A stretch of DNA of 64,000 nt, taken from Deltaproteobacteria bacterium. Lineage in GTDB: Bacteria; Myxococcota_A; UBA9160; UBA4427. The stretch spans positions 248,001 through 312,000 of the forward strand of contig JADJOR010000008.1 in NCBI GenBank assembly GCA_016713665.1, written 5' to 3'. How positions within the stretch are numbered: position 1 is the first letter of the stretch; every line of letters begins with the position of its first letter. Made by a program: the position numbers and the translations under genes. The notes under the pieces were generated by a model. The model did not search any database. It saw only the letters and a program-made list of their open reading frames with translations, and had not been told where the DNA came from. Shown here piece by piece: positions 8,447-17,651 of this stretch.

Positions 8447-10353
8447 GCGCGCTCGAGCGCGTCGACCCAGGCCTCGAGATAGGCCTCGCCCCGCCCGCCC
8501 GTCGCCCGCGTCGGATCGCCGAGCACGCCTTCGGGCGCGTTCGGACGCAGGCTCGGATGGAAGAGCTCCGAGCCGCTCCCGGCGACGACGAGCGGACCGG
8601 ACGCGAGCGCTTCGCCGCGCACTGCCCCCGGCCGCAGCCACGCGACGACGCTCGTCTCGTACTCCCCGGCGTGGGGCCCCGCGGCGCGGGGCGCGAGGCC
8701 GTGGGCCGCGACGACGGCCTCCTGCAGGCGGCCGACGTCGAGGCCGTCGCCCAGCGCGAGGACGAGGGGCCGGGCGCCCTCGGCGAGCCGGGGGCCCATC
8801 GCGCGCAGGGCGTCGTGATTGCCGCCGTGGGCGGTGAACAGGAAGGCGCGCGCGAAGCCGTGGCGCGCGAGCGAAGCCAGCAGATCGCGGAGACACGCCT
8901 CGAGGGTCGCAGGCTCGATATGGAGCGTGCCCGGGAAGTCGAGATGCTCGCTCGCGCAACCGAAGGGCAGCGCCGGCAGCGCGACGGCGTCGCCGACGCG
9001 CGCGGCGAGCCGACACGCGAGCGCGTCGGCGATCCAGCGATCCGTCGCGAGGGGAAGGTGGGGGCCGTGCTGCTCGATGGAGCCGAGGGCCACGATCGCC
9101 GTCCGGTGACCGGCTTCGAGCGTCCGCTCGAGCTCGGGCCAGGTCGCCTGCTCGAGGCGGATCGGATGCGCCGCGGGATCGAGCAGCGCCGCAGAAGAAG
9201 GGCGCGCGTCGTCGATGCCGACGGGCGGGACCGGAGCCGCCTCCAGCGGTGGACCGGCGTCGTAGAGCGCCCGCTCGCGCTCGGCGCCGGGCCAGGCGAC
9301 GAGGTCGAGGCCCGTCTCGTCCTGGTGGCGCAGGATCCAGGCGTCGAAGATCGCCTCGAGCTCGATGGCGGCGAAGGGCATCGGCAGGGCGGTCCGCACC
9401 GCGCGCAGATCGTGGAGCGCGGGATCGAGGGTCGCGGCGAGGCGCGCGAGCCAGGGCGAGTCGTCGCCGGCGGCGCGCGGAGGGCCGGGCTGCAGATAGA
9501 GGATCGAGACGGGGGTGCGGGCGAGGCTCTGGAGCGGGCCGTGGGCGAAGTGGAGGACGTCGATGGCTCGCGGCTGGGGGCGCAGCATGCCTTCGGCGAG
9601 CTTCAGCGCGAGGTGGTCGACGAGCTCGAGGGCGCCGGCCTCGCCGACGAGGAGCAGCGTGCGCTCCGGCGCGAAGAACGCCGCGACGCGCTCGTGCCGC
9701 GGCAGGACGCGGTCGGCCTCGTCGACGGCCGCGCGTTGGGCGCACAGCAGCGCCGGTCGCTCGATCGCGAGCGTCGAGGGGTCCTCGAGTCGGCGGTGCG
9801 CGAGCGTGCGCAGGAGACTCCAGGCCACCGCATAACCGACCCGCGCGCCCATCACGCGCAGCAGCGCCCCGTACTCGGGCCCGCAGCCGAGCTCGATGCG
9901 CACGACGCCGCGGCGCTCGAGGGCCGCGAGCCAGGCCCGCTTCTCGACGGAGACCGCCGCCGGATCGGGATCGTCCGGCGAGAGGCCCGTCACGAGGACG
10001 ACGCCGCGATAGGCCTCGACGTGGCGCAGCGCGTGACGGGCATTGGCGCTGAGCCCCTGGGAGAAGACGACGAGCCAATCGCGCTCGGCGCCGGGCGGTG
10101 GCCCCTCGGCGAGCGAGCCCGTCGAAGCGAAGCGCGCGGGCCAACCGAAGCGGCGGGCGGCGAGCTCGGCGAGGTGGCGCGCGTGGCCCTCGGAGGTCCC
10201 GATCCCGGTCGTGATCAGTGCGCGCGGGAGTCGTGTCGGGCGCGTGAGCAGCTCGGGCAGGCGGTCGGGGACGGCGGCGACGCGATCGGGTGTCGCGGCC
10301 ATCCGTTCGGCGAGCAGGGCGCGGCCCCGGGCCGCCGTGTCAGCAGGCGGCAT
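8377..10353 (-). CDS. SIS-domain / creatininase-family fusion protein
   Basis: This 658-residue protein has two recognisable parts. Residues 1 to about 355 resemble a double SIS (phosphosugar isomerase/binding) unit, with TTGIGTSEGHARHLAELA and VVFSQGLSANARHAL, like the isomerase half of GlmS. Residues 401 to about 640 are a creatininase-fold amidohydrolase with its metal motifs: GSIEQHGPHLPLATD, FTAHGGNHD and PHAGEYETS. Creatininase relatives include creatinine amidohydrolase, MftE and the archaeal FAPy deformylase ArfB. The start overlaps the end of the GTP cyclohydrolase gene by 14 bp, so the two are one operon, which hints at an amide product of that enzyme as substrate. This linkage is inference. 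Confidence 0.8.
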   Translation of the reverse strand: MPPADTAARGRALLAERMAATPDRVAAVPDRLPELLTRPTRLPRALITTGIGTSEGHARHLAELAARRFGWPARFASTGSLAEGPPPGAERDWLVVFSQGLSANARHALRHVEAYRGVVLVTGLSPDDPDPAAVSVEKRAWLAALERRGVVRIELGCGPEYGALLRVMGARVGYAVAWSLLRTLAHRRLEDPSTLAIERPALLCAQRAAVDEADRVLPRHERVAAFFAPERTLLLVGEAGALELVDHLALKLAEGMLRPQPRAIDVLHFAHGPLQSLARTPVSILYLQPGPPRAAGDDSPWLARLAATLDPALHDLRAVRTALPMPFAAIELEAIFDAWILRHQDETGLDLVAWPGAERERALYDAGPPLEAAPVPPVGIDDARPSSAALLDPAAHPIRLEQATWPELERTLEAGHRTAIVALGSIEQHGPHLPLATDRWIADALACRLAARVGDAVALPALPFGCASEHLDFPGTLHIEPATLEACLRDLLASLARHGFARAFLFTAHGGNHDALRAMGPRLAEGARPLVLALGDGLDVGRLQEAVVAAHGLAPRAAGPHAGEYETSVVAWLRPGAVRGEALASGPLVVAGSGSELFHPSLRPNAPEGVLGDPTRATGGRGEAYLEAWVDALERAYRGAFASVAEKNRNDTKGTQKA

Positions 10354-11413
10354 CGGATCGCGGCGTGCCCGAGCGGGTCGCCGACTCCGCCGGCGCCGCC
10401 GTCTCGTCCCACGCGACGCCGACGCAGCCCGCGCCCGTCGCCACGAGCGCCTGCAGCGCGTGGGCGAGCGCCTCGCGCCCCGGCGCCGAGACGACCGGCA
10501 GGCGGTCGAGCAACGAGAGCGCGATCGCCTGCGACGGATCCGGGCGCGCCATCGCCTCGGGCCCGCGCCACGCGCCGCGGGAGAGCACGATCGACTCGCG
10601 GCCCGAGGCCCGATCGACGAGCACGCTCGTGCGCAGCCAGTGGACCTCGCCCGAGAGCGCGACCGGGAGGAAATACGAAGCCGTCACCAGGCGCGCGGGA
10701 TCGCCGGCGAGCTCGACCGGCTCGAAGGCGACGACACGCTCCGGCGGCCGCGCGCCGGGCGTGCGATCGGCGCGGGTGAGGGCATGGCCCGAGATCCGCT
10801 TGGCGCGGAGATAGTCGCGATTCCAGGGCGAGTCGTCCCCCGCGACCGGCAACGCCGCCTCGACCTCGATCTTCTCGCTTTCGAGCGCGCGGGCGACCGC
10901 CGCGACCTTTTCGGGGTTGTTCGTGAGCAGCCGCAGCGGCCCGCACACCCCGAGCATCGCGAAGATCGACGCGACGGCGTCGTAGCGGCGCAGGTCCGCG
11001 GGCAGGCCCATCTCCGCGTAGGCATCGAAGGTCGTGATCCGATTGCCGCTCGCCTGGACCAGCATCCGGTCGCGGGCCTTCGCCGAGAGCCCGGCCCCGC
11101 GGCCCTCCTGCATCAGGTAGACGAGCACCCCGCGCCCGGCCTCGTCGATTCGCGCGAGAGCCCGATCGAGCTGCTCGGCGCAGTCGCAATCGCAGCCCCC
11201 GAGACACTCGCTCGTGAGACACGAGGAGTGGACGCGGGCGAGCAGCGGCTCGGGTCCGTCGATGTCGCCGCGGGCGAGCACCATCGCGATGCGCGCTTGC
11301 GCGAGATCGCGGAAGAGGTGGAGGTCGAACTCGCCGTGGCGGGTCGCGAGGCGGCGCTCGCCGAGGTGGAGTACGGCGCTGCGCAGCGGTCGTTCGTTCC
11401 GGGGCGCGTTCAC
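10340..11413 (-). CDS. ribA: GTP cyclohydrolase II-like protein with C-terminal extension
   Basis: This 357-residue protein has a GTP cyclohydrolase II core in residues 1 to about 220. The Zn cysteines align in SCLTSECLGGCDCDCAEQL, the YLMQEGRGAGLSAKA loop matches the GTP-binding segment, and ADLRRYD retains the catalytic Asp and Arg of ADERDF in E. coli RibA. RLLTNNPEKV follows. About 140 further residues are not part of RibA and I do not recognise them. The GTG at 11413 overlaps the cytochrome stop (GTGA). No other riboflavin gene is present, so a role outside riboflavin synthesis, for example making a formamidopyrimidine or deazaguanine-type product, should be considered. Confidence 0.8.
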   Translation of the reverse strand: MNAPRNERPLRSAVLHLGERRLATRHGEFDLHLFRDLAQARIAMVLARGDIDGPEPLLARVHSSCLTSECLGGCDCDCAEQLDRALARIDEAGRGVLVYLMQEGRGAGLSAKARDRMLVQASGNRITTFDAYAEMGLPADLRRYDAVASIFAMLGVCGPLRLLTNNPEKVAAVARALESEKIEVEAALPVAGDDSPWNRDYLRAKRISGHALTRADRTPGARPPERVVAFEPVELAGDPARLVTASYFLPVALSGEVHWLRTSVLVDRASGRESIVLSRGAWRGPEAMARPDPSQAIALSLLDRLPVVSAPGREALAHALQALVATGAGCVGVAWDETAAPAESATRSGTPRSDAAC

Positions 11414-12336
11414 GAGCCGGCTCCGGCCCGGGGATCGTGCTTGCGACGGCTCATCGCCTCGAAGTAGGCGATCAGCGCGTCGAGATCCGCGTCGCCGAGG
11501 CCCGGATGAGCCGGCATGCTCGTGTAGCGCGTCGCCTGCGGATCGCGGACGTAGGCGCGGATCTGCGGGATCGGGCGGTACTCGACGATGCTGCGTGGGA
11601 CGTTCAGATCGGGGCCGACCTTGCCGCCCTCGCCGTTGATCGCGTGGCAGGCGCTGCAATTCGCCTGGAAGAGCGCATAGCCCCGCCAGCCCGGATCGGA
11701 CTTCGCGAGATCGCGGGGCACCGTATGCGGAAAGGCCTCTTCGAAGCGCGCGACCTCGATCGTGACGAGCTGATAGGGCCAGGGATGGGCGTGGGGATCG
11801 CCGCGGGCGACGTCCGTCCAGACGAGATAGAAGGGCGCGGGATCGATCGCCCGCCGATCGATCGGCGAGAAGCGCGGGGCCGCGCTCCCCCCGTCGTCGA
11901 GCCCGACCTCGCCGAAGGCGAGAAACGCGTGGGGATCGGCGAGCTCGCCGCCGGCGGCGGGCCGCGTATAGCCGTCGCGTGCACGCAGCAGGACGCTCTG
12001 CGCCGTCAGGGAAGCCGCTCCACCGCGGGCCGCGAAGCCCCGGTCGAGCACGCAGCGAAGCGGCAGCGCGCGATAGTGCATGCGGCGCGCGTGATAGGGG
12101 TCGTCGACGCGGATCGCCTGCTCGGTGCAGGCCTGGCGCAGCGCCGCGAGATCGAGGGAGACCGGCGCCTGCCCCGGCGCGCGGAAGGAGAGGACCGCAG
12201 GCGGCGCCGCGCTCGCCGCCGGAGGCGCCGAGCCATCGGCGCCGAGCAGGGGAACGAGGGCGAGCGCGAGACCCGCGACGCCCGCCAGGCGTCGGAAGCT
12301 CGTCGATCGCCAGTGGGGAGTTCGGGCGCGGGACAT
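11410..12336 (-). CDS. Exported c-type cytochrome with N-terminal molybdopterin-oxidoreductase-like domain
   Basis: This 308-residue protein has a Sec signal (residues about 14-42, ending in an Ala-rich stretch). A domain of roughly 160 residues follows, containing SVLLRARDGYTRP and LADPHAFLAFGE, reminiscent of the small Mo-cofactor-domain fold but without an obvious cofactor Cys. The C-terminal monoheme cytochrome c has C227-S-A-C-H231 and SMPAHPGLGD as the likely Met ligand region. It should act in the periplasm as an electron carrier. It is first in an operon with the GTP cyclohydrolase-like and SIS-creatininase genes, an unusual mix of periplasmic redox and cytosolic nucleotide chemistry. 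Confidence 0.8.
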   Translation of the reverse strand: MSRARTPHWRSTSFRRLAGVAGLALALVPLLGADGSAPPAASAAPPAVLSFRAPGQAPVSLDLAALRQACTEQAIRVDDPYHARRMHYRALPLRCVLDRGFAARGGAASLTAQSVLLRARDGYTRPAAGGELADPHAFLAFGEVGLDDGGSAAPRFSPIDRRAIDPAPFYLVWTDVARGDPHAHPWPYQLVTIEVARFEEAFPHTVPRDLAKSDPGWRGYALFQANCSACHAINGEGGKVGPDLNVPRSIVEYRPIPQIRAYVRDPQATRYTSMPAHPGLGDADLDALIAYFEAMSRRKHDPRAGAGS

Positions 12337-12427
12337 CGGCGGCGGAACATATCCGATCGCCGAGCTTGATTGGAGCCGGTCCTCCGGCTATCCCGTCGTC
12401 CGCCGCCCCGCCGCGGCAGGAGGCTCC

Positions 12428-13075
12428 GTGGAGGACGCACCGACCGTCCGCGCCTACCCCCTCTGGCTCGCCTGGGCCAATCGGCCCCGGCGCGCGGTCG
12501 CCTGCGCCTTCGCGCTCTCGCTCGGCGTCCTGCTCGGCAGCCTCGCCCTGAACGGCACCGCCGCCCTCGGCTGGCGGATGGCGACCCGGCATACGGCGCA
12601 GGTCGCGTTCCCGCTCTTCCTCGCAGCCTTCCTCGCCTCGTCGATCGCGCGCCTCTGGCCCGGCCCGCTCTCCCGCGCGCTGCTCGCGCGGCGGCGCGCC
12701 CTCGGCCTCGCCTTCGCGACCGCGCAGCTCGTCCACGGCGCGACGATCCTGCTCTACGCGCGCCACGCGCGCGAGATCCTCGTGCCGGACTTCAACTTCG
12801 TGGGCGGCGCCGTCGGATTCCTCTTCGTGCTCGCGATGGCCGCGACCTCGAACGACGCCGCCCAGCAGCGCTTGGGCGCAGGGGCCTGGCGCGCGCTCCA
12901 CCGCACGGGACAGACCTATCTCTTCGTGATCTTTGCCGTGACCTACGCCGGGCGTGTCGCCGTCGATCGCGCCTGGTGGCCCGGCCTCGCGCTGCTCGTC
13001 GCGGCGCTCGCGATCCGCGTCTCCGCCGCGCTTCAGTCCCGGAGCTTGCGCAGCAGCACGCTCCCGATCGAATAG
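12428..13075 (+). CDS. Ferric reductase-like transmembrane protein
   Basis: This 215-residue membrane protein has about six hydrophobic helices. His residues sit inside helices (ATRHTAQVAFPLF, AQLVHGATILLY and RALHRTGQTYLFVIF), the pattern of the heme-binding ferric reductase-like/MsrQ transmembrane domain. It lacks FAD/NAD domains. The GTG at 12428 follows AGGAGG at 12418-12423. It is divergent from the cytochrome c operon (91 bp apart), suggesting a shared redox task; this is inference. Its 3' end overlaps the opposite KAS III gene by 43 bp. Confidence 0.7.
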   Translation: MEDAPTVRAYPLWLAWANRPRRAVACAFALSLGVLLGSLALNGTAALGWRMATRHTAQVAFPLFLAAFLASSIARLWPGPLSRALLARRRALGLAFATAQLVHGATILLYARHAREILVPDFNFVGGAVGFLFVLAMAATSNDAAQQRLGAGAWRALHRTGQTYLFVIFAVTYAGRVAVDRAWWPGLALLVAALAIRVSAALQSRSLRSSTLPIE

Positions 13076-14163
13076 CCCGCGCCGAAGGAGCAGAGCACCG
13101 CGTGGTCCCCCGCGCGGAGTCCGTCGCGATGCTTGTGGAAGGCGATCACCGAGCCGGCCGAGCTCGTATTCGCATACTCGTCGAGGATGACCGGCGCCTC
13201 CTCGGGCAGGACTTCGCGACCGAGCAGCGTCTTCGCGATCGTGCGATTCATGTTGAGATTCGCCTGGTGGAGCCAGAGCCGGCGGACCCGCTCGACCGGG
13301 ATCCCCGCGTCCGCGAGATGCCGGCGCAGATGCTCCGCCACCATCGGGCAGACCTCGCTCGCCACCTGCCGCCCGTGCTGACGGAAGAGCAGCTCGTGGG
13401 GCGCCCGCGGCGGCTCCTCGCAGCGATTGAGAAAGCCCGCGTCGTTGCGGATGTTGTTCGAGAAGCGGGTCACGAGCCGCGTGTCGAGGATCTCCCAGGC
13501 TTCGCCGCTGCCGCTCCCCTCCTCCTCGGCCTCGAGCACGAGCGCGGTGCAGGCGTCGCCGAAGATGAAGTGGAACTCGCGCAGCTCGAAGTTCGTATGG
13601 GCGGAGGTGATCTCGGGGTTCAGGACGAGGGCGCGTCGGGCGTGGCCGTTTCGGAGCGCGTCGACCACGTTCTGGATCGCGAAGGTCGCCGACGAGCAGG
13701 CGACGTTCATGTCGTAGGCGAAGCCGCCGGCGCCGAGGGCCGCCTGGACCTCGATCGCGACTGCCGGGTAGGGGCGCTGGAGATTCGAGCAGCCGACGAC
13801 GATCGCGTCGAGGTCGCGACCCGCGACGCCGGCCGCCTCGAGCGCCCCGTTCGCCGCCGCGAGCGCGATCTCGGCCTGGATCGAGATCGCGTCCTCGTCC
13901 CGCCGCGGGAACCGGGGGCGCTGGCGGGCCGGATCGAGGACGCCCTGTTTGTCCATCACGTAGCGATGACCCACGCCGGAGGCGCGCAGGATGAACTTCG
14001 CCGAAGGCAGGTCCCGGGCGGCGCATTCGCCGCGGGCGATCTCGGCGGCGTGGGCCTCGTTCCAGCGCCCGGACGCGAGCGAGAGCGACTCGACGAGCTC
14101 GTCGTTCGTGATCGAGCCGGACGGGGTGAAGAGGCCGGTGCCCTTGATGACGACGCGGGTCAA
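13033..14163 (-). CDS. 3-oxoacyl-ACP synthase III (FabH-like)
   Basis: This 376-residue condensing enzyme has the KAS III catalytic triad Cys156 (NVACSSATF), His299 (WLHQANLNMNR) and Asn332 (EYANTSSAGS). It is longer than typical FabH (about 320), with an insert around residues 50-85 and EEEGSGSGEAWEI near 225. It resembles beta-ketoacyl synthase III paralogs that use medium-chain acyl-CoA. It could therefore feed exogenous acyl-CoA into fatty-acid synthesis or make a special acyl chain. No acyl carrier protein lies nearby. It is followed upstream by the FHA gene on the same strand with a 72-bp gap. Confidence 0.88.
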   Translation of the reverse strand: MTRVVIKGTGLFTPSGSITNDELVESLSLASGRWNEAHAAEIARGECAARDLPSAKFILRASGVGHRYVMDKQGVLDPARQRPRFPRRDEDAISIQAEIALAAANGALEAAGVAGRDLDAIVVGCSNLQRPYPAVAIEVQAALGAGGFAYDMNVACSSATFAIQNVVDALRNGHARRALVLNPEITSAHTNFELREFHFIFGDACTALVLEAEEEGSGSGEAWEILDTRLVTRFSNNIRNDAGFLNRCEEPPRAPHELLFRQHGRQVASEVCPMVAEHLRRHLADAGIPVERVRRLWLHQANLNMNRTIAKTLLGREVLPEEAPVILDEYANTSSAGSVIAFHKHRDGLRAGDHAVLCSFGAGYSIGSVLLRKLRD

Positions 14164-14235
14164 GTCTCGTTTCCTCCTTCGGTCCCGAGTCGGTCGATCG
14201 GTTCGCCGGACCCGGGGCTGGAGGTCCCGACGCCC

Positions 14236-14973
14236 TCAGCTCCGGCCGGGTCCGACGCCGCGGGGCCGCTCGGGCGCGAGCGCCGGCCCGCGGACATGGG
14301 CCACCGCGCTGCCGTCGCCGATCTGGATCAACGCCGCCCGATAGGCGGGACCGGCGGCGACCTGCTCGAGGCGCAGGGTCGGCCCTGCCTCGTTGATGCG
14401 CAGCATGGCGGCCTCGGCCAGCGCCATGGGCTTCTCGATCCGGTGGGCGTCGAGCTGGGTCCCGTTGCGGGAGCCCAGGTCCTCGATCATCCAGATCCCA
14501 TCGTCCGGGTAGACCCGCGCGTGCTTGCGCGAGACCAGCGGGTCGTAGAAGCGGACGCGGCACTCGGCCCCGCGCCCGATGAAGAACTCTTCCCGGAAGA
14601 TCGCCGCTCCGCCGCCGCTCGCGTCGGACCAGCGCACGACGATCGCCCCGGCGCTCTCGTCGCTGCCCATCGCCGTCGGCATCGTCGAGAGCGTGCCGAG
14701 CTCCGAGGCGCCGAGGGTCGGCTGATCGACCGGATCGCGGACGATCCCCTCCCGGCTCACGTCGAATTTCCAGGCCAGCGCGACGACCAGTGGGAGGCAC
14801 ACGACCGAGCCGAGCAGGATCCAGCGCACGACCGACGTCGAAAAGCCGAGGGCCGGGGCGAGCTCGACGGCGCCCTGGGACAGGCCCCAGACCGCGACGA
14901 CGTAGACGCCGGTCGTCTGGAAGACCCGCCGACGTCTCGCCTCTTCGAAGATGTCCCGGATGTCTCGGGCCAA
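14236..14973 (-). CDS. Membrane-anchored FHA-domain protein
   Basis: This protein of about 245 residues begins with the RRRVFQTTGVYVVAVWGLSQ segment often found at the front of membrane-bound cyclase or CadC-like proteins, with two hydrophobic helices within the first 60 residues. A forkhead-associated domain follows, with the phosphothreonine-binding signature FIGRGAECRVR, SRKHARVY and DLGSRNGT. FHA domains bind pThr peptides, so this is a likely partner of a Ser/Thr kinase, but none is in the window. The TTG at 14973 is chosen because GGAG lies 6 bp upstream; an in-frame TTG at 15024 is the alternative. Confidence 0.75.
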   Translation of the reverse strand: MARDIRDIFEEARRRRVFQTTGVYVVAVWGLSQGAVELAPALGFSTSVVRWILLGSVVCLPLVVALAWKFDVSREGIVRDPVDQPTLGASELGTLSTMPTAMGSDESAGAIVVRWSDASGGGAAIFREEFFIGRGAECRVRFYDPLVSRKHARVYPDDGIWMIEDLGSRNGTQLDAHRIEKPMALAEAAMLRINEAGPTLRLEQVAAGPAYRAALIQIGDGSAVAHVRGPALAPERPRGVGPGRS

Positions 14974-15098
14974 ACACGACTCCGTGCGATCGCGACGGGC
15001 GCGAAGGCGACCCGAGTCTATCAACAGCGCCTGCGCAACCGCACCCGCGGCGCGCGATCGGGGAGCGCGCCGCGTGGGACCTCGGCAGGCGCAACGCC

Positions 15099-17651
15099 TC
15101 AGCCGGCCTCGCCGCGCAGGCCCTCGATCGGCGAGCGATCCGGGGCGGTGACGGCCAGGGCCCCGCCGACCCCCGCCGTCACGAGGAAGGTCGCCCCGGC
15201 GATCCCGGCCAGCTCGAGCAGCGGCGGATCGAAGGGCAGCTCGAAGACGAAGACCACGAGGCCCGCCGACGCCGCCAGGGCGAGCACGAGGCCGACGACC
15301 GTCGCGAGCGCCGCGAGCGCGACGGCCTCCGACAGGGCGATCCGTCGCAGCAGGGCCCGCGATCCGCCCAGGATCCGCACTAACAGGGCCTCCCGGACGC
15401 GCTCCCGGCGCGCGGCGAGGGAGGCCGCGACGAGGATCGCGAGGCCGGTCGCGAGGGTGAAGAGGGAGAGGATCCGGACGGCGGTGCCGATCTGCTCGAA
15501 CATCGAGTCGAGGGAGCGCAGGATCAGCGTCGCGTCGAGGACCGAGACGTTCGGGAACTGGAGCACCACCTCGCGCTGGAGCGCCGCCCGCGCCTTCTCG
15601 TCGGCGAGATGCGCGAGCAGGACGCGGCTCTGGGGCGCCGAGGCGAGGGCCGCCGTCGGAAACACGACGAAGAAATTCGTCGCCATGCGCCCCCAGTCGA
15701 CGTGGCGAAGGTTCGCGACGACGCTCTCGACCTCGACCCCCTGGATCTGCCAGCGGACCCGGTCACCGACGCCGATGGCGAGGGATTCGGCGAGGTCCGC
15801 CTCGAGCGAGATCGGATAGGGCTCCTCGTCGGCGTCGACCTGGCCCGGGGTCCACCACGCGCCGGCGACGACCTCCTCCGTGTCGCGCGGGCGATCGTGA
15901 TAGGTCAGCTGGTACTCGCGCTGGAGGGCCCAGCGCCGGTCGCGGGGGATCGACTCGTCGGCGAGGATGCGAGCGCGCTCCTGGCCGGCCACGGCCGAGA
16001 GACGCGCGGCGACGATCGGGGCGCGGTCGGTGATCCTTGCGCCGTGGGCCACGACGAGCGCCTCGACCCCCGCCTCCTGATCGCTCTGCACGTCGAAGAG
16101 CACGACGTTCGGCCGGTCGGGCCGCGCGTCGGTCGCGAGCGCCGCGAGCACGTTGCGCTCGACGCCGTGGACCGTCCCGATCACGAAGAGCGCGAAGCCG
16201 ATCGCGATCGTCGTCGGCAGCGTGTGGTTGCGGGGGCGGGCGAGATTCGCGATGCCCTGCCGCGCCCAGAAGGCGAAGCGCCGCGGCGGATGCCGTCGCA
16301 GGAGCCGCATCAGCGCCCAGGCGCTGGCGGCGAGCAGTCCGACGCAGACGAGCGTCCCCGCGGCGAAGATCGCGCCGACGCGCAGGCTCCCCGCCTGGCC
16401 GATCGCCGCCGCGAAGATCGAGGCGCCGACGAGCAGCAGGATCCAGACCCGACCCGCGCGCCGCCGCTCGGCGGGCGCCGAGAAATCGCTGCGCAACGCC
16501 GCCAAAGGGGCCACCGCTGCGAGGTCGAGGATCGGCCCGAGGGCGCAGAGCAGCGTCGCCCAGACCGCGAGGGCGAGCCCCGTCGCGATCGCCGCCGGGT
16601 CGAGGGTGAGCGACACGTCGACGGGGAGCAGGCCGCGGAACAATACGGGGACGACCGCCAGGATCGGCAGGCAGACGGCGATCCCGAGGATGCCCGCCGC
16701 GAGGCCGAGCACGCCGGCGAGCCCCGCGTGGATCGCGACGACGTCCCGCGGTGTCGCGCCGATCGAGCGCAGCAGCGCGACCGCCTCGAGCTTCTCCTGT
16801 ACGAAGACCCGCATGCCCGCCGCGACCCCGATGCTCCCGAGCAGGAGCGCCGCGAGCCCCACGAGGCCGAGGTAGCGGGTCAGGCTGCCGAAGGCCTCGG
16901 AGAGCTCCTCCTGATAGGTCGCGAGGGTCTGGGCGCGGATGCGCGCCTCGTCGAGGCGCTCTTCGTTCGCCTCGTGCCAGGCCTTCGCTGCGCCGTCGGG
17001 CAGCTCGAAATAACGCAGGTGGGTCACGAGGCTGCCGAGCGTGAGCAGGCCGGTCCGGTCGAGGTCCCGCTTCGTCAGGAAGATGCGCGGCGCGACCTCG
17101 GCCTGGAAGCCGAAGCGCCCCGGTGCCTTGACGACGCCGGCCACGACCTCGAACGACTCGCTCCCGATCCGCAACCGGTCACCGATCGCGAGCTCGAGCT
17201 GGATCATCAGGCTCTGATCGACGAAGACGCCGAGGGGCCGCGTCCCGAACTGCTCGAAGGCGTGGGGCGGGTCGGTCCAGACGGCCCCGTAGATCGGATA
17301 GCGACCGTCGATCGCGAGCAGGTCGACGAGCCGGCTGCGGCCCGAGCGCTCCGCGAGCACCATCGAGCCCATGCGCGTCACCTGCGTCGGAGGCGCGATC
17401 GCCTGCGCCTCGATCGGCGCGAGCAGCGCCGCATCCTCGGGGCCGAAGACGTCGCGGCTCTCGAGCCGAAGATCTGCGCCGAGCAGCTCCTTCGAACGCA
17501 GCTCGACCGCGTCGTTCACCGCCGCCCGCAGCGCGTGGAGGCTCAGCACGACGGCGATCCCGATCGCCATGCAGGCCCCGTAGAACCCGAACCGGCGCAT
17601 CGCGCTGCGCAGCTCGCGCCGGATCATCGCCGCGACGAAGCGCCGCCTCAC
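15099..17651 (-). CDS. ybbP: YbbP-like ABC transporter permease (FtsX/MacB fold)
   Basis: This 850-residue permease has an N-terminal helix, a large periplasmic MacB-PCD-like domain, three helices, a linker pair and a second repeat ending in three helices, which is the two-times FtsX arrangement of YbbP. A typical stretch is EKLEAVALLRSIGATPRDVV (coupling helix). The GTG at 17651 overlaps the ATPase stop (GTGA). With the ATPase and divergent tesA it matches the E. coli tesA-ybbA-ybbP neighbourhood. The transported substrate is not known; lipid or lysolipid handling is suspected from the esterase link. Confidence 0.85.
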   Translation of the reverse strand: MRRRFVAAMIRRELRSAMRRFGFYGACMAIGIAVVLSLHALRAAVNDAVELRSKELLGADLRLESRDVFGPEDAALLAPIEAQAIAPPTQVTRMGSMVLAERSGRSRLVDLLAIDGRYPIYGAVWTDPPHAFEQFGTRPLGVFVDQSLMIQLELAIGDRLRIGSESFEVVAGVVKAPGRFGFQAEVAPRIFLTKRDLDRTGLLTLGSLVTHLRYFELPDGAAKAWHEANEERLDEARIRAQTLATYQEELSEAFGSLTRYLGLVGLAALLLGSIGVAAGMRVFVQEKLEAVALLRSIGATPRDVVAIHAGLAGVLGLAAGILGIAVCLPILAVVPVLFRGLLPVDVSLTLDPAAIATGLALAVWATLLCALGPILDLAAVAPLAALRSDFSAPAERRRAGRVWILLLVGASIFAAAIGQAGSLRVGAIFAAGTLVCVGLLAASAWALMRLLRRHPPRRFAFWARQGIANLARPRNHTLPTTIAIGFALFVIGTVHGVERNVLAALATDARPDRPNVVLFDVQSDQEAGVEALVVAHGARITDRAPIVAARLSAVAGQERARILADESIPRDRRWALQREYQLTYHDRPRDTEEVVAGAWWTPGQVDADEEPYPISLEADLAESLAIGVGDRVRWQIQGVEVESVVANLRHVDWGRMATNFFVVFPTAALASAPQSRVLLAHLADEKARAALQREVVLQFPNVSVLDATLILRSLDSMFEQIGTAVRILSLFTLATGLAILVAASLAARRERVREALLVRILGGSRALLRRIALSEAVALAALATVVGLVLALAASAGLVVFVFELPFDPPLLELAGIAGATFLVTAGVGGALAVTAPDRSPIEGLRGEAG

